A DNA stretch of 64,000 bases from Gammaproteobacteria bacterium (GTDB taxonomy: Bacteria > Pseudomonadota > Gammaproteobacteria > Pseudomonadales > Porticoccaceae): contig JAGPUW010000006.1 in the NCBI GenBank assembly GCA_018069465.1, positions 1 to 64,000 of the forward strand, given 5' to 3'. The number at the start of each line of letters is the position of its first letter. Position 1 is the first letter of the stretch. The notes below the pieces were generated by a model. That model saw only the letters and a list, made by a program, of their open reading frames with translations. It was not told the DNA's origin and did not search any database. Positions 24,214-31,896 of this stretch are shown here, in pieces. Made by a program: the position numbers and the translations under genes.

Positions 24214-26142
24214 TCAGAACTGATAGTTAATACGCACCGTAAAATCATCAGAGAATTCGGTGGAGGCGAAGATGGAACCCGAGTTTGAAGCGTCAATAAT
24301 GTTGGCAAAAGCTTCGACGCTCCAGGTGTTTGACGGCTTATAACGCACCGCCGGTTGCATAAAGAAACCACCGTTTAAGTCGTACAGTATCGACATGTCT
24401 ATGCGCCACTTGAGATCGGGAAAGGGCTGCTGTAAGGCAAAGACCAGTGCATCCCACCCTCTGCCGTCTTCACCACCGCCGGGCAGGTGGTTTCTGTCAC
24501 CGCCCAGGCCACTCAGGTGTCGGCCGAGCATATCGCTCTCGGATTTGTGCATCCATTCAAAAATGAAAAAGGTCGCTGGAAATGCATCGGTAAAACGTTG
24601 ATATTTTTCTATCGTGACACTGGTAATCCATTCATCAGACACTATAAAGTCAGAGCTTAGACTGGGATCAGTGAATTTTTTGTCGGGGGTATAACTGCCT
24701 TCAAAGCGCAGTACTAGCTGATCCATAAAGGTATCGGGTTCGGCGTAAAAAATATAATTAAAACCGAGGCCGTAGATATTTTCAGCCGTGTAAACTGCCT
24801 GGCCGCCGGCGCGAAGGGGGCCGCCAAAGGCGGTTGCCAGGGTGTCGACAATGTACCTGCCCTGCTCGATGGTGGATACGTTGGGGTCACCAAAACCATC
24901 GGTCAGACCAAAGTAAGAGAACAGAGTAAAAGCATCATCAAGAAAACCGTACTCCTCAATCAGGGTGTTGAGTAAGCCCAGTCCGTCGATGCCCGCCAGA
25001 CTGGTGCTGCCAAACCAGTGCCGCCATGAGTCAAAGCCAAATTCTCCGCTCTCGTCCAGATAAAAAGGCTGGCTGCCCATCAGTTCACCGGAGCCGCCGC
25101 CCAGTACGGGTAGTGGTCCATTGAGCAGGCCTTCGGCGGTGCCGTTACCCGGTACCAGTTTGAAAATGGGGTCGGGGTTGTGGCGACTGACGGCAAAAAA
25201 CTGCACGCCCAAATTGCCTATCTGGCCCTGTAGGCGAACACCGCCATTAATGGCATCGTCGACTTGGTCAAAGCCCGTTTCAAAATCGACGGTAAAGGGG
25301 TAGGGTAAAAAACTATAGGGCGAGCCCCGGTTGGGAATAATTGTGGGCTGAAACATTTGTGCGAACACCTCCAATTCCCAATCCGTGCCAAAGGTGTAGC
25401 TGGCGCGTACTCCAGGTGAGGATAAGCGCTCGTCCGCGTACTCTTCAGCACCAAAATCTAGAAACAGGTGGCGGCGTAAGTCGAGGCCGTTGGCGACATC
25501 GGCAACGCGAAAAAATAGTGCCTCACCCCAGGCAATTTGCTGGTTACCGAAACGTATCCACAAAGGGCCCTTGGCGTAGTCGATATAGGCCATCGGCATA
25601 TCAACCATGTAGTTGGAACCACTAATGGACAAATAGGTGGCCTCGTCACCGTGGTTGTTGACAGTAAATAAATTGGGGTCGCCGTAGTCATCAAAAACAT
25701 CGGGTTGATAATAACCGCGTATCTGCATCCTTCCGGTCATGTTATTGCTGATATTCATATCGATATCAATCTGTGCACGGGTAGCAAAAACGTTCCAGTC
25801 ATTTTCGTTATCAATGAAGGGTTTAGTAATGTTGGGCGGCATGGTGCCTAGAAGACAGGAGCCATAGGCCTCTCCGCCTTGCGCGACCGTCAGTAGCGTC
25901 AGCGCATCAAGTAAGGCACAGCCGCCAGGATGATCGAGAACTGTATTGGGTACAGTCTTGCCGTTGAGTGGGTTGCCATTGGGGTTGTTAGGGTTTTGAT
26001 CCCCGCCAATTTTGTACGCCATTTCCTGGCGAATAAAGCCGGAAACAGATGCGTCGAAAGCCGCTGCCGATGGTGAAATTAGAGCAGATGCGGATAGTGC
26101 TAATACAGAGGCGGTAAGTCCAGCTTGATGTTTAATGTTCAT
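24214..26142 (-). CDS. DUF1302 family outer-membrane-type protein
   Basis: From ATG 26142 the protein has a signal peptide (SVLALSASALISPSAAA) followed by FDASVSGFIRQEMAYKIGG. A long alternating-hydrophobic, beta-barrel-like body ends FTVRINYQF, with terminal Phe as in outer-membrane proteins. Typical DUF1302 segments are IRFGNQQIAWGEALFFRVADVANGLDLR and ASYTFGTDWELEVFAQMFQP. DUF1302 genes are usually paired with DUF1329, as here. They are seen with hydrophobic-substrate catabolism in pseudomonads and relatives, with function unproven. The 40 residues added by the track start at 26262 read as non-coding. It is second in a two-gene operon. Confidence 0.87.
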   Translation of the reverse strand: MNIKHQAGLTASVLALSASALISPSAAAFDASVSGFIRQEMAYKIGGDQNPNNPNGNPLNGKTVPNTVLDHPGGCALLDALTLLTVAQGGEAYGSCLLGTMPPNITKPFIDNENDWNVFATRAQIDIDMNISNNMTGRMQIRGYYQPDVFDDYGDPNLFTVNNHGDEATYLSISGSNYMVDMPMAYIDYAKGPLWIRFGNQQIAWGEALFFRVADVANGLDLRRHLFLDFGAEEYADERLSSPGVRASYTFGTDWELEVFAQMFQPTIIPNRGSPYSFLPYPFTVDFETGFDQVDDAINGGVRLQGQIGNLGVQFFAVSRHNPDPIFKLVPGNGTAEGLLNGPLPVLGGGSGELMGSQPFYLDESGEFGFDSWRHWFGSTSLAGIDGLGLLNTLIEEYGFLDDAFTLFSYFGLTDGFGDPNVSTIEQGRYIVDTLATAFGGPLRAGGQAVYTAENIYGLGFNYIFYAEPDTFMDQLVLRFEGSYTPDKKFTDPSLSSDFIVSDEWITSVTIEKYQRFTDAFPATFFIFEWMHKSESDMLGRHLSGLGGDRNHLPGGGEDGRGWDALVFALQQPFPDLKWRIDMSILYDLNGGFFMQPAVRYKPSNTWSVEAFANIIDASNSGSIFASTEFSDDFTVRINYQF

Positions 26143-26329
26143 TGAATACGCTCCCACGTTCGCTGCAGAATGAGTCTTAAAGTCTCGACACCAAGGACGT
26201 TGATGGCGAGACGCGTCATGTAGACTTCTTGTTTCTGGCAAGCGGTGCCCCCTGGGTGTCAAAATAGCGACTACCCAAGGGGTAATTATTGTTATTTATT
26301 TTTGATGGAATAAAACGTAAAAAAAGTGC

Positions 26330-27718
26330 TTAAGCGCCTAGTCGACGAATGGCCTGAACGGTCAGGTACTTGCTGTAGGCGTCCTCATTGTTGAACGATG
26401 CCGACAGGCCACCCTTGATCGATTTGGCGTGATTAAAGCGCGTAAAGCGATTGGTCTGCACATCCATGGCATGCACATAGGACCAGGTCCACTCGGGATT
26501 GCCCTTGGCATCGAGGTTGGCCAGATCGCCTTTTTTCTGTTGGGCAAAGCCGGTTTCAAAGGAGCGCCACAACTCGCCGCGTCTGTCGTAAGTTACATAA
26601 CCAATGTTGGCCATATTGCGCACATCGATCCACACGCGTTTCTTGCTGACAGGTGCGCGGGGAAAGCCCAGTGGCTCCGCTTCAACCACAATGACTTCGG
26701 GGCAGAGCTGGAAGTCGACTTCGAAGAAGTTCAGGCCTTTTTTACCACCGTGGAGCAGGTGATCTTTTGACCAGTTCTCCTTGTCACCCTGCCAGCTACC
26801 CGACTGGGAGCCGAGGAAGGGGCCGCGACCGACAATTTTATAATTGCCCCAGGTCAACATCGGATCACCCGCGCCCCATGCATCGGAGAGGAAGAAGGTA
26901 ATACCCGGCACCAATGGCTCAAAGCGCTGATTGGTGGGGAAGCGACGCACCCGTTTAAAGGCCGGTAAATAACCAAATAAATCGGGGAATTCCCGCTGAT
27001 CATATTTCCAGATATTTAAAAAGCTGGTGCCCTTTACATCGTTAGGATAATTAAACCAAACCGATTGGTAGCGCAGTTTGTCCTCATGGCCCTCCCAGTA
27101 GGGGCCGTCGGGATTACTGACGAGCGCCACTGTGTTCTTTTCACACCAGCCAATTTGGTAGGAGTATTCGACATCACCTTCGGGGCCGATGTCGTTGTCT
27201 TCCACCGCATAGACAGCCGTATCGTGGCGACCCCAGCTAAGTGTCATGTTGGCAAACGCTTCGATGCCGGATTTGGGGTCGGGAAACGGTGAGCCGCCTA
27301 TCCAGGGCTTACCATCGGGGGTGTGAACAACATTGCCGGTGTTATCAAAAGACGCCATGCCCTGGTTGCGCAGGGTGGCTTCCAGATAGTCACGGGGGTA
27401 GAGCTCGGTAATGTCAGTTGTGGTGGGTGCAATGCGAATACGCCGCCCCTGCTGACTGATTTGTAAGTAAGATACGGGGTCGAGAATATCTTTTACAAAC
27501 TCTACATTGCTGGCATCGACAATGTCGCCGGTCTGTACCTTGCCCTTGGTATAAGCTTCGATGTTGGTGAGTTCTTCTGGATAGGCCTGGCCAATATCGC
27601 CACTATTACCCATCAATGGCAGCAAGGATGTTAGTACACCTGCGCCCATTGTTCCCTTAGCCAGTTTGTCCATAAAAAACCGACGGCTATAATCATAGTC
27701 ATACTTTCTGATATGCAT
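26330..27718 (-). CDS. DUF1329 family periplasmic protein, Tat-type signal
   Basis: The protein has a perfect twin-arginine motif YSRRFFMDKLAKG near residue 12, a hydrophobic stretch, then the DUF1329 body with LTNIEAYTKGKVQTGDI, GGSPFPDP..GIEAFANMTLSWGRH and FPRAPVSKKRVWID. DUF1329 proteins resemble LolA/LolB-type lipid carriers and occur with DUF1302 partners. Export of a folded protein by Tat is unusual for a simple lipid carrier and may mean a cofactor or tight complex. ATG 27718 is preferred over GTG 27730, because the GGGAG abuts the latter. It is the first gene of the operon. Confidence 0.87.
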   Translation of the reverse strand: MHIRKYDYDYSRRFFMDKLAKGTMGAGVLTSLLPLMGNSGDIGQAYPEELTNIEAYTKGKVQTGDIVDASNVEFVKDILDPVSYLQISQQGRRIRIAPTTTDITELYPRDYLEATLRNQGMASFDNTGNVVHTPDGKPWIGGSPFPDPKSGIEAFANMTLSWGRHDTAVYAVEDNDIGPEGDVEYSYQIGWCEKNTVALVSNPDGPYWEGHEDKLRYQSVWFNYPNDVKGTSFLNIWKYDQREFPDLFGYLPAFKRVRRFPTNQRFEPLVPGITFFLSDAWGAGDPMLTWGNYKIVGRGPFLGSQSGSWQGDKENWSKDHLLHGGKKGLNFFEVDFQLCPEVIVVEAEPLGFPRAPVSKKRVWIDVRNMANIGYVTYDRRGELWRSFETGFAQQKKGDLANLDAKGNPEWTWSYVHAMDVQTNRFTRFNHAKSIKGGLSASFNNEDAYSKYLTVQAIRRLGA

Positions 27719-28200
27719 GGTCAAGTTCACTCCCTTGTTATAGTTTTATCCAAAGACCCGAGACCTTGGGTCGCCAGCACTGATTCCAGCTAAGCAGAAG
27801 GCCACAGCCAATTTCCCTGGATATGTACTTCATACTCCCGAGTCTTTCATAGATTAATGCTGGGTGTCTGCTGGTAGTTTTTGCAGGTTGTAGCGGATGA
27901 AAATGTATGAAGACTTGTTAATAAATAGGAAATGAAAATTATCTTGCCATAAAGAACGGGTGTTTATTTGTGGTCGCAATAGGGTGGGAAAAGACAAGTA
28001 TTGGCAGTAAAGACCGGCGTTCAATGGCAGGATGTGGGTGCCATCACCGCGCTGTCGAAGAGTCGAAGTTTTTGCTACTAAGTATTGATAGACGGTTTTA
28101 ATGCGGATGTTTTTAGCGACGGCTTACTTAAGAAACTCGATGGATAATTGAAGAAAAGCCATTGATCGGAATTTAATGTTCGGGCCTATCATTTTCCCGT
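27719..28200. other. intergenic region upstream of DUF1329 (about 480 bp)
   Basis: No convincing ORF or RNA gene was found. It must hold the promoter of the DUF1329-DUF1302 operon. A small dyad, GACCC-8-GGGTC, lies about 35 bp upstream of the start at 27755-27772. GTCGAAGAGTCGAAG is a short direct repeat near 28053. No -35/-10 pair stands out enough to call. Confidence 0.4.
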
Positions 28201-28863
28201 TTAAGACAGCGTGTCGTCGGGTCTTGCCGCGATAAGAATAGCACTTGGCTGCATAATGCAGGCCTGCCGACACAGGCCGCAGCCGACACACACTGCGTTA
28301 TCGATATGCGGTTTTTGGCTATCCCAAATTAGCGCCCCCGGCACGGGGCAGCTGGTCTCACAGGCGCCGCATTCAGGGCCGCTGTAGGGCAGGCAGGTTT
28401 GTTTATTGATACTGGCTCTGGCCAGCTTTGGCAGTGGTAGTGACGGAGCGGTTTCATCCTCGTTATGGCAATCTTTATCGGTATTGTCTTCTGCCGACTT
28501 GAACTCTTTGGCTGTCTTTTGCTGACTGGATATTAATTGCGTTAAGTTCAAAGCCTCTTCATTGCAGGCCTGTACACAGGGCCAGTCGCTACAAAGATGG
28601 CAGCCTTTGTTGAGTAAGTCGAGTGCAGGTGTACCCATGGCTTTGACGCCAACTCTGGCTGATAGTGGGAAAATCACTTGATGAGGACAGGCCGCTATGC
28701 AGTCGCCGCAGCGGGTGCAGGCCAGTAAAAAGTCGAGTTCGTCAGTGGCGTAAGGGGGGCGAATCCAGCGCTGTGCCGCTTTGTTTACTTTGGCGTCAGC
28801 GTGCTTGAGCACTTCCCGCGTGCTATTGCGAAAGATGGATTTAAAGAAATCTCGCCTGTCCAT
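28201..28863 (-). CDS. NapF-like polyferredoxin
   Basis: The 220-residue cysteine-rich protein has the NapF layout. A basic N-terminus (MDRRDFFKSIFR) is followed by CTRCGDCIAACP, a second cluster CHLCSDWPCVQACN, a third CLPYSGPECGACETSCP and a fourth CVGCGLCRQACIMQP. It therefore likely binds four [4Fe-4S] clusters. An acidic insert (about residues 118-138) separates clusters two and three. NapF is cytoplasmic and assists molybdoenzyme maturation. It ends the seven-gene redox operon, 27 bp after the membrane protein gene. An RRDFF Tat-like motif with no clear hydrophobic segment is as in E. coli NapF. Confidence 0.85.
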   Translation of the reverse strand: MDRRDFFKSIFRNSTREVLKHADAKVNKAAQRWIRPPYATDELDFLLACTRCGDCIAACPHQVIFPLSARVGVKAMGTPALDLLNKGCHLCSDWPCVQACNEEALNLTQLISSQQKTAKEFKSAEDNTDKDCHNEDETAPSLPLPKLARASINKQTCLPYSGPECGACETSCPVPGALIWDSQKPHIDNAVCVGCGLCRQACIMQPSAILIAARPDDTLS

Positions 28864-28890
28864 GCCTAGCGCCTGTTCATCGTTGGGGTT

Positions 28891-29604
28891 CTACCGGGAC
28901 GAGAGCGAATTGGTGCGGGCGCTTAATTCATCCCGCGCTTTATTGCGCAGCATTTTTTTGCGCTGCGCGATGCTGGCTCCCGCCAGTAGTAGCAATACCA
29001 GTGTGACGATAATCCCCAGTGGCCCTATCGCCAGCGGCTCACCAACCCGCAGGGGGAAGTCGATAATATAGCGTTCGCCTTTATCCAAAAATGAGGCGCT
29101 AATAATGTAATCACCCTGTTTGTGGAAGTTGAAACTCTGGCGGTAGACATTGTCATCGAGAACCTGGGCGCCCAGTTGTTCGGGTTTATCGGCGAACCAG
29201 TTGTCGCTGCGCACACTAAAGTGAATATCTGCATTTAAGGGTTGTTTGCTGCCGCCAAGTCGGCTGACGTATAAATTAATACGCCCGGCTTCACCCGGTT
29301 TTGGGAAGGCGGGAAAGACCATGGCCGTCACAAAAAAATCGCCAATCAGTGTTTCGATATTCATACTGGGCGGTGTGTTGGAGTCTTCATTTAAGCTGTA
29401 AGCGGGCCTGCCTAGCACATGGTGAGCTTCAGCCAGGGGCATAAAGCCAGCGATAAAAGATAAGCTCAGTAGAGCGATTAGTTTTGTCAGTCGCGGTTTT
29501 CTTGGCGGCGTTCTTAATGAGCGTGTGTCTTGCAAAATATTTTTCTCAGGGGCTTTTATGCATTTAATTATTAAGTATTTAACACGTACTAAATGAGCTT
29601 TCAT
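28891..29604 (-). CDS. membrane-anchored periplasmic protein of unknown function in the molybdoenzyme operon
   Basis: From ATG 29604, which overlaps the upstream stop (ATGA), the protein is about 237 residues. An N-terminal hydrophobic segment (LTKLIALLSLSFIAGFMPLAEA) acts as signal or anchor. It is followed by HHVLGRPAYSLNEDSN, a beta-sandwich-like domain and a C-terminal membrane helix (IGPLGIIVTLVLLLLAGAS) with a basic tail. It has no cysteine motif. The layout is loosely like FixH/YtkA-type proteins, but I cannot assign a family. The HH at the mature N-terminus could bind metal. Tight coupling makes a role in assembling or anchoring the redox complex likely. Confidence 0.75.
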   Translation of the reverse strand: MKAHLVRVKYLIIKCIKAPEKNILQDTRSLRTPPRKPRLTKLIALLSLSFIAGFMPLAEAHHVLGRPAYSLNEDSNTPPSMNIETLIGDFFVTAMVFPAFPKPGEAGRINLYVSRLGGSKQPLNADIHFSVRSDNWFADKPEQLGAQVLDDNVYRQSFNFHKQGDYIISASFLDKGERYIIDFPLRVGEPLAIGPLGIIVTLVLLLLAGASIAQRKKMLRNKARDELSARTNSLSSR

Positions 29605-30212
29605 GAAACAGTATGCCGCATAACACGACCCTGTGAGCGCTCGACAATGCGAATGGGCAAGCTGGGGTGGGGGCACACTTCAACGCATAAGCCGCAACCG
29701 ACACAGCCAGACTGAATCACTGGTTGATATTGATTCCATTGCTTAAAATTAATGCCCTCTTCACCGAGGGGACAAATACTCACACAGGCGCCGCAAATAC
29801 CTCTGTCCACCCAGGGGTAGCAGGCGCTGCGGTCTATCTGCGCGATACCCATGTCGACCTTTTCACGCGCGATGGGGCTGAGTGCATTGGTGGGACAAAC
29901 CTCGGTGCATTTACCACAGAGGGTGCAGGCTTTTTGTTCCGGGTTGATATAGGGCGTGTTCACCTGTGCCCCACCGTCACGCTGATGAAATTGAATGCAG
30001 CGCGGCGGGCAAACTTCTCCGCACAAGCCACAGCCAATACAGGCGGAGATAAACTCGGCATCACTTTTTAAAGCGCCGGGTGGTTTCAGGTGTCGCCGAC
30101 TAAGTCGATGTTCGGCGGGTGCCAATAAACGATTGAGGGCAAAGGGTATTGCCCCAGCTGCAAACACGGCCGTTGATGTCACTATCCATTGCAGGAAATT
30201 GCGCCGACGCAT
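29601..30212 (-). CDS. NapG/NapF-like ferredoxin with Tat-like N-terminus
   Basis: The 203-residue protein begins MRRRNFLQWIVTSTAVFAAGAIPFA, a twin-arginine-type signal (RRNFL plus hydrophobic stretch). It then has four cluster motifs: CIGCGLCGEVCPPRCI, CTLCGKCTEVCP, CYPWVDRGICGACVSICP and CVGCGLCVEVCP. NapG is a periplasmic ferredoxin that links NapH to NapA-type reductases. This is the second NapG-like protein of the operon and is clearly paralogous to the 31.3 kb gene. It is 5 bp downstream of the NapH-like gene and overlaps the next gene by 4 bp. Confidence 0.87.
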   Translation of the reverse strand: MRRRNFLQWIVTSTAVFAAGAIPFALNRLLAPAEHRLSRRHLKPPGALKSDAEFISACIGCGLCGEVCPPRCIQFHQRDGGAQVNTPYINPEQKACTLCGKCTEVCPTNALSPIAREKVDMGIAQIDRSACYPWVDRGICGACVSICPLGEEGINFKQWNQYQPVIQSGCVGCGLCVEVCPHPSLPIRIVERSQGRVMRHTVS

Positions 30213-30217
30213 AGGGA

Positions 30218-31270
30218 TTAATTTTCCCCCGCCATTTTTTCGGCCGGGTTAAACGCGGTGTTTTGTTGCTTGTATTGGCGACCCAGGTGGCCCGGTCCCT
30301 GATTGGCAATATCTTGCGGGCTTAAATAAAACGTCATTGCCTCCGTCGGGCAGACGGCAATGCAGGCGCTGCAGTTATTGCATTCCTGCCCAAAGTGATC
30401 GTGCAGAGGGTCGAGGCCAAACTCACAAACCGCCGTGCATTTCGCGCAGTCGTTACAGCTTTCAACAATACGTTTAATGCGCAGTAGTCGAAAGCGACCG
30501 AGCAGTGAATAGAGGGCACCACCGGGGCATATATAGCGACAAAAGCCACGGCGGCTTAGCAGTAAATCAAATAATAAAGTCAGTAAAAAGAACACCACAC
30601 CGGAACCAAAACCACCCAGCGCAATGGCGTAATAGATTTCTCGCCCGATAATGGCTGGCGGGTAAATGGCGGCAAAGGCCGCGGAGCCCGTTGCCACCGC
30701 GATGGCAAGGCCAATGGCGAGCACTAAATATTTCAGGCGACGATCAAAGCGCCTATTGCCAATATGCAGGCCGGACTTGCGCAATAATATGCCGAGATTG
30801 CTGTTGAGCTCGTAAAGAAATGTCGCCGGGCAAATCCAGCCGCAAAAAAAGCGCCCAAAAAATACTGTCAAAATAACGGGAATAAGCGCCGTTAAAATAA
30901 AGGGCCAGTAAAATGTCTGGCTGCTGACGAGATGGCCGAGCACGGCAAGGGGGTCGCTTAATTGCAGGCTACCAAAGGTGCCCGACCAGGTATTGCCTTT
31001 GAGTGCGTCGAGCTGGTCTTCAGGGTCAGTGACAAAGGGGCTGCTAAGCCACTCCATTGAATTGTAGATTTGTTTTTCACTGCCACTGAGTAAGTCGTAA
31101 GTGTGGGCTGCAAGGTAGGTTTGATAGACGTGAAGGAAGGGGATCAGCACGAGCATCGTAAATACGATAGTCAGACTCACCCAGCGTAGTTTATTGAGAT
31201 GCCTCCAGAGGAAAAAGGGTTTGTGGACAGCCTTATTCGTCGCAGTCGGGTTCATAGGCGTCTTGTTCAT
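30218..31270 (-). CDS. NapH-like membrane ferredoxin (quinol dehydrogenase component)
   Basis: The protein has several membrane helices: one near residues 25-45, then WPFILTALIPVILTVFFG, LAIGLAIAVATGSAAFAA and VVFFLLTLLFDLLL. It also has the NapH-type cysteine pairs CGWICPATF and CRYICPGGALY, and a C-terminal double ferredoxin CNDCAKCTAVCEFG and CNNCSACIAVCP. NapH takes electrons from quinol and passes them to NapG. The ORF track's extra 21 residues overlap the upstream gene. ATG 31270 overlaps that gene's TGA (ATGA), implying translational coupling. It is the only membrane electron-entry point in the operon. Confidence 0.88.
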   Translation of the reverse strand: MNKTPMNPTATNKAVHKPFFLWRHLNKLRWVSLTIVFTMLVLIPFLHVYQTYLAAHTYDLLSGSEKQIYNSMEWLSSPFVTDPEDQLDALKGNTWSGTFGSLQLSDPLAVLGHLVSSQTFYWPFILTALIPVILTVFFGRFFCGWICPATFLYELNSNLGILLRKSGLHIGNRRFDRRLKYLVLAIGLAIAVATGSAAFAAIYPPAIIGREIYYAIALGGFGSGVVFFLLTLLFDLLLSRRGFCRYICPGGALYSLLGRFRLLRIKRIVESCNDCAKCTAVCEFGLDPLHDHFGQECNNCSACIAVCPTEAMTFYLSPQDIANQGPGHLGRQYKQQNTAFNPAEKMAGEN

Positions 31271-31857
31271 GCGTGTGTGTAATTCGGGATAATGCGTATC
31301 GCCTGGGGCAGCTGAATGCAGGAGCGCTCGCACAGGCCGCAGCCGACACAGTCATCCAGCACATGGGGTTGTTCCAGCAGGCCGGTGCGTATCGCTACAT
31401 CTTGCAGGGGGCAGGCGCGGTAGCAAACTCCGCAGGTTTTACCCTGAAAAGACAGGCAGAGATTTTCGTCCACCACCGCCTTGCCCATTTTTACTTGTTC
31501 GAGAATGGGTTCCATCAGGCGTTCAATCGGCACAATGGCATTGGTGGGGCAGATATCACCACATTTCATACAGAGAATGCAGGCCTGGTCGCGGGGAATA
31601 ATATAGGGCGTGCCGAAAGATGCCGTGCCGTTTTCCAGATCAAAAAATTGAATGCAACGATTAGGGCACACTTCGCCGCACTGGCCACAGCGGATACAGG
31701 TGCTTTCAAAAGCCTCTTCTGGGAGTGCGCCGGGGGGGCGTAGATAGCGCGGCGGCGCGGTGCCCCCGAAGGTCAGCGCGGCGGCTGTCGCTGGCAGCCC
31801 GAGACTGCCCGCCGCGCTGGTGAGGCCGATTGACTTGATAAAATCTCGCCGTTTCAC
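31267..31857 (-). CDS. NapG-like Tat-exported ferredoxin
   Basis: The 196-residue protein begins MKRRDFIKSIGLTSAAGSLGLPATAAAL, a clear Tat signal, and carries four [4Fe-4S] motifs: CIRCGQCGEVCPNRCI, CILCMKCGDICP, CLSFQGKTCGVCYRACP and CVGCGLCERSCIQLP. It should be periplasmic and carry electrons between the NapH-like protein and the molybdoenzyme encoded just upstream (39 bp gap). Its arrangement matches the second ferredoxin in the operon, so two similar carriers are made. Confidence 0.88.
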   Translation of the reverse strand: MKRRDFIKSIGLTSAAGSLGLPATAAALTFGGTAPPRYLRPPGALPEEAFESTCIRCGQCGEVCPNRCIQFFDLENGTASFGTPYIIPRDQACILCMKCGDICPTNAIVPIERLMEPILEQVKMGKAVVDENLCLSFQGKTCGVCYRACPLQDVAIRTGLLEQPHVLDDCVGCGLCERSCIQLPQAIRIIPNYTHA

Positions 31858-31896
31858 CGTGTGCTCTCTGCCGTGGTCGCTATCTTTGACAAGCCT

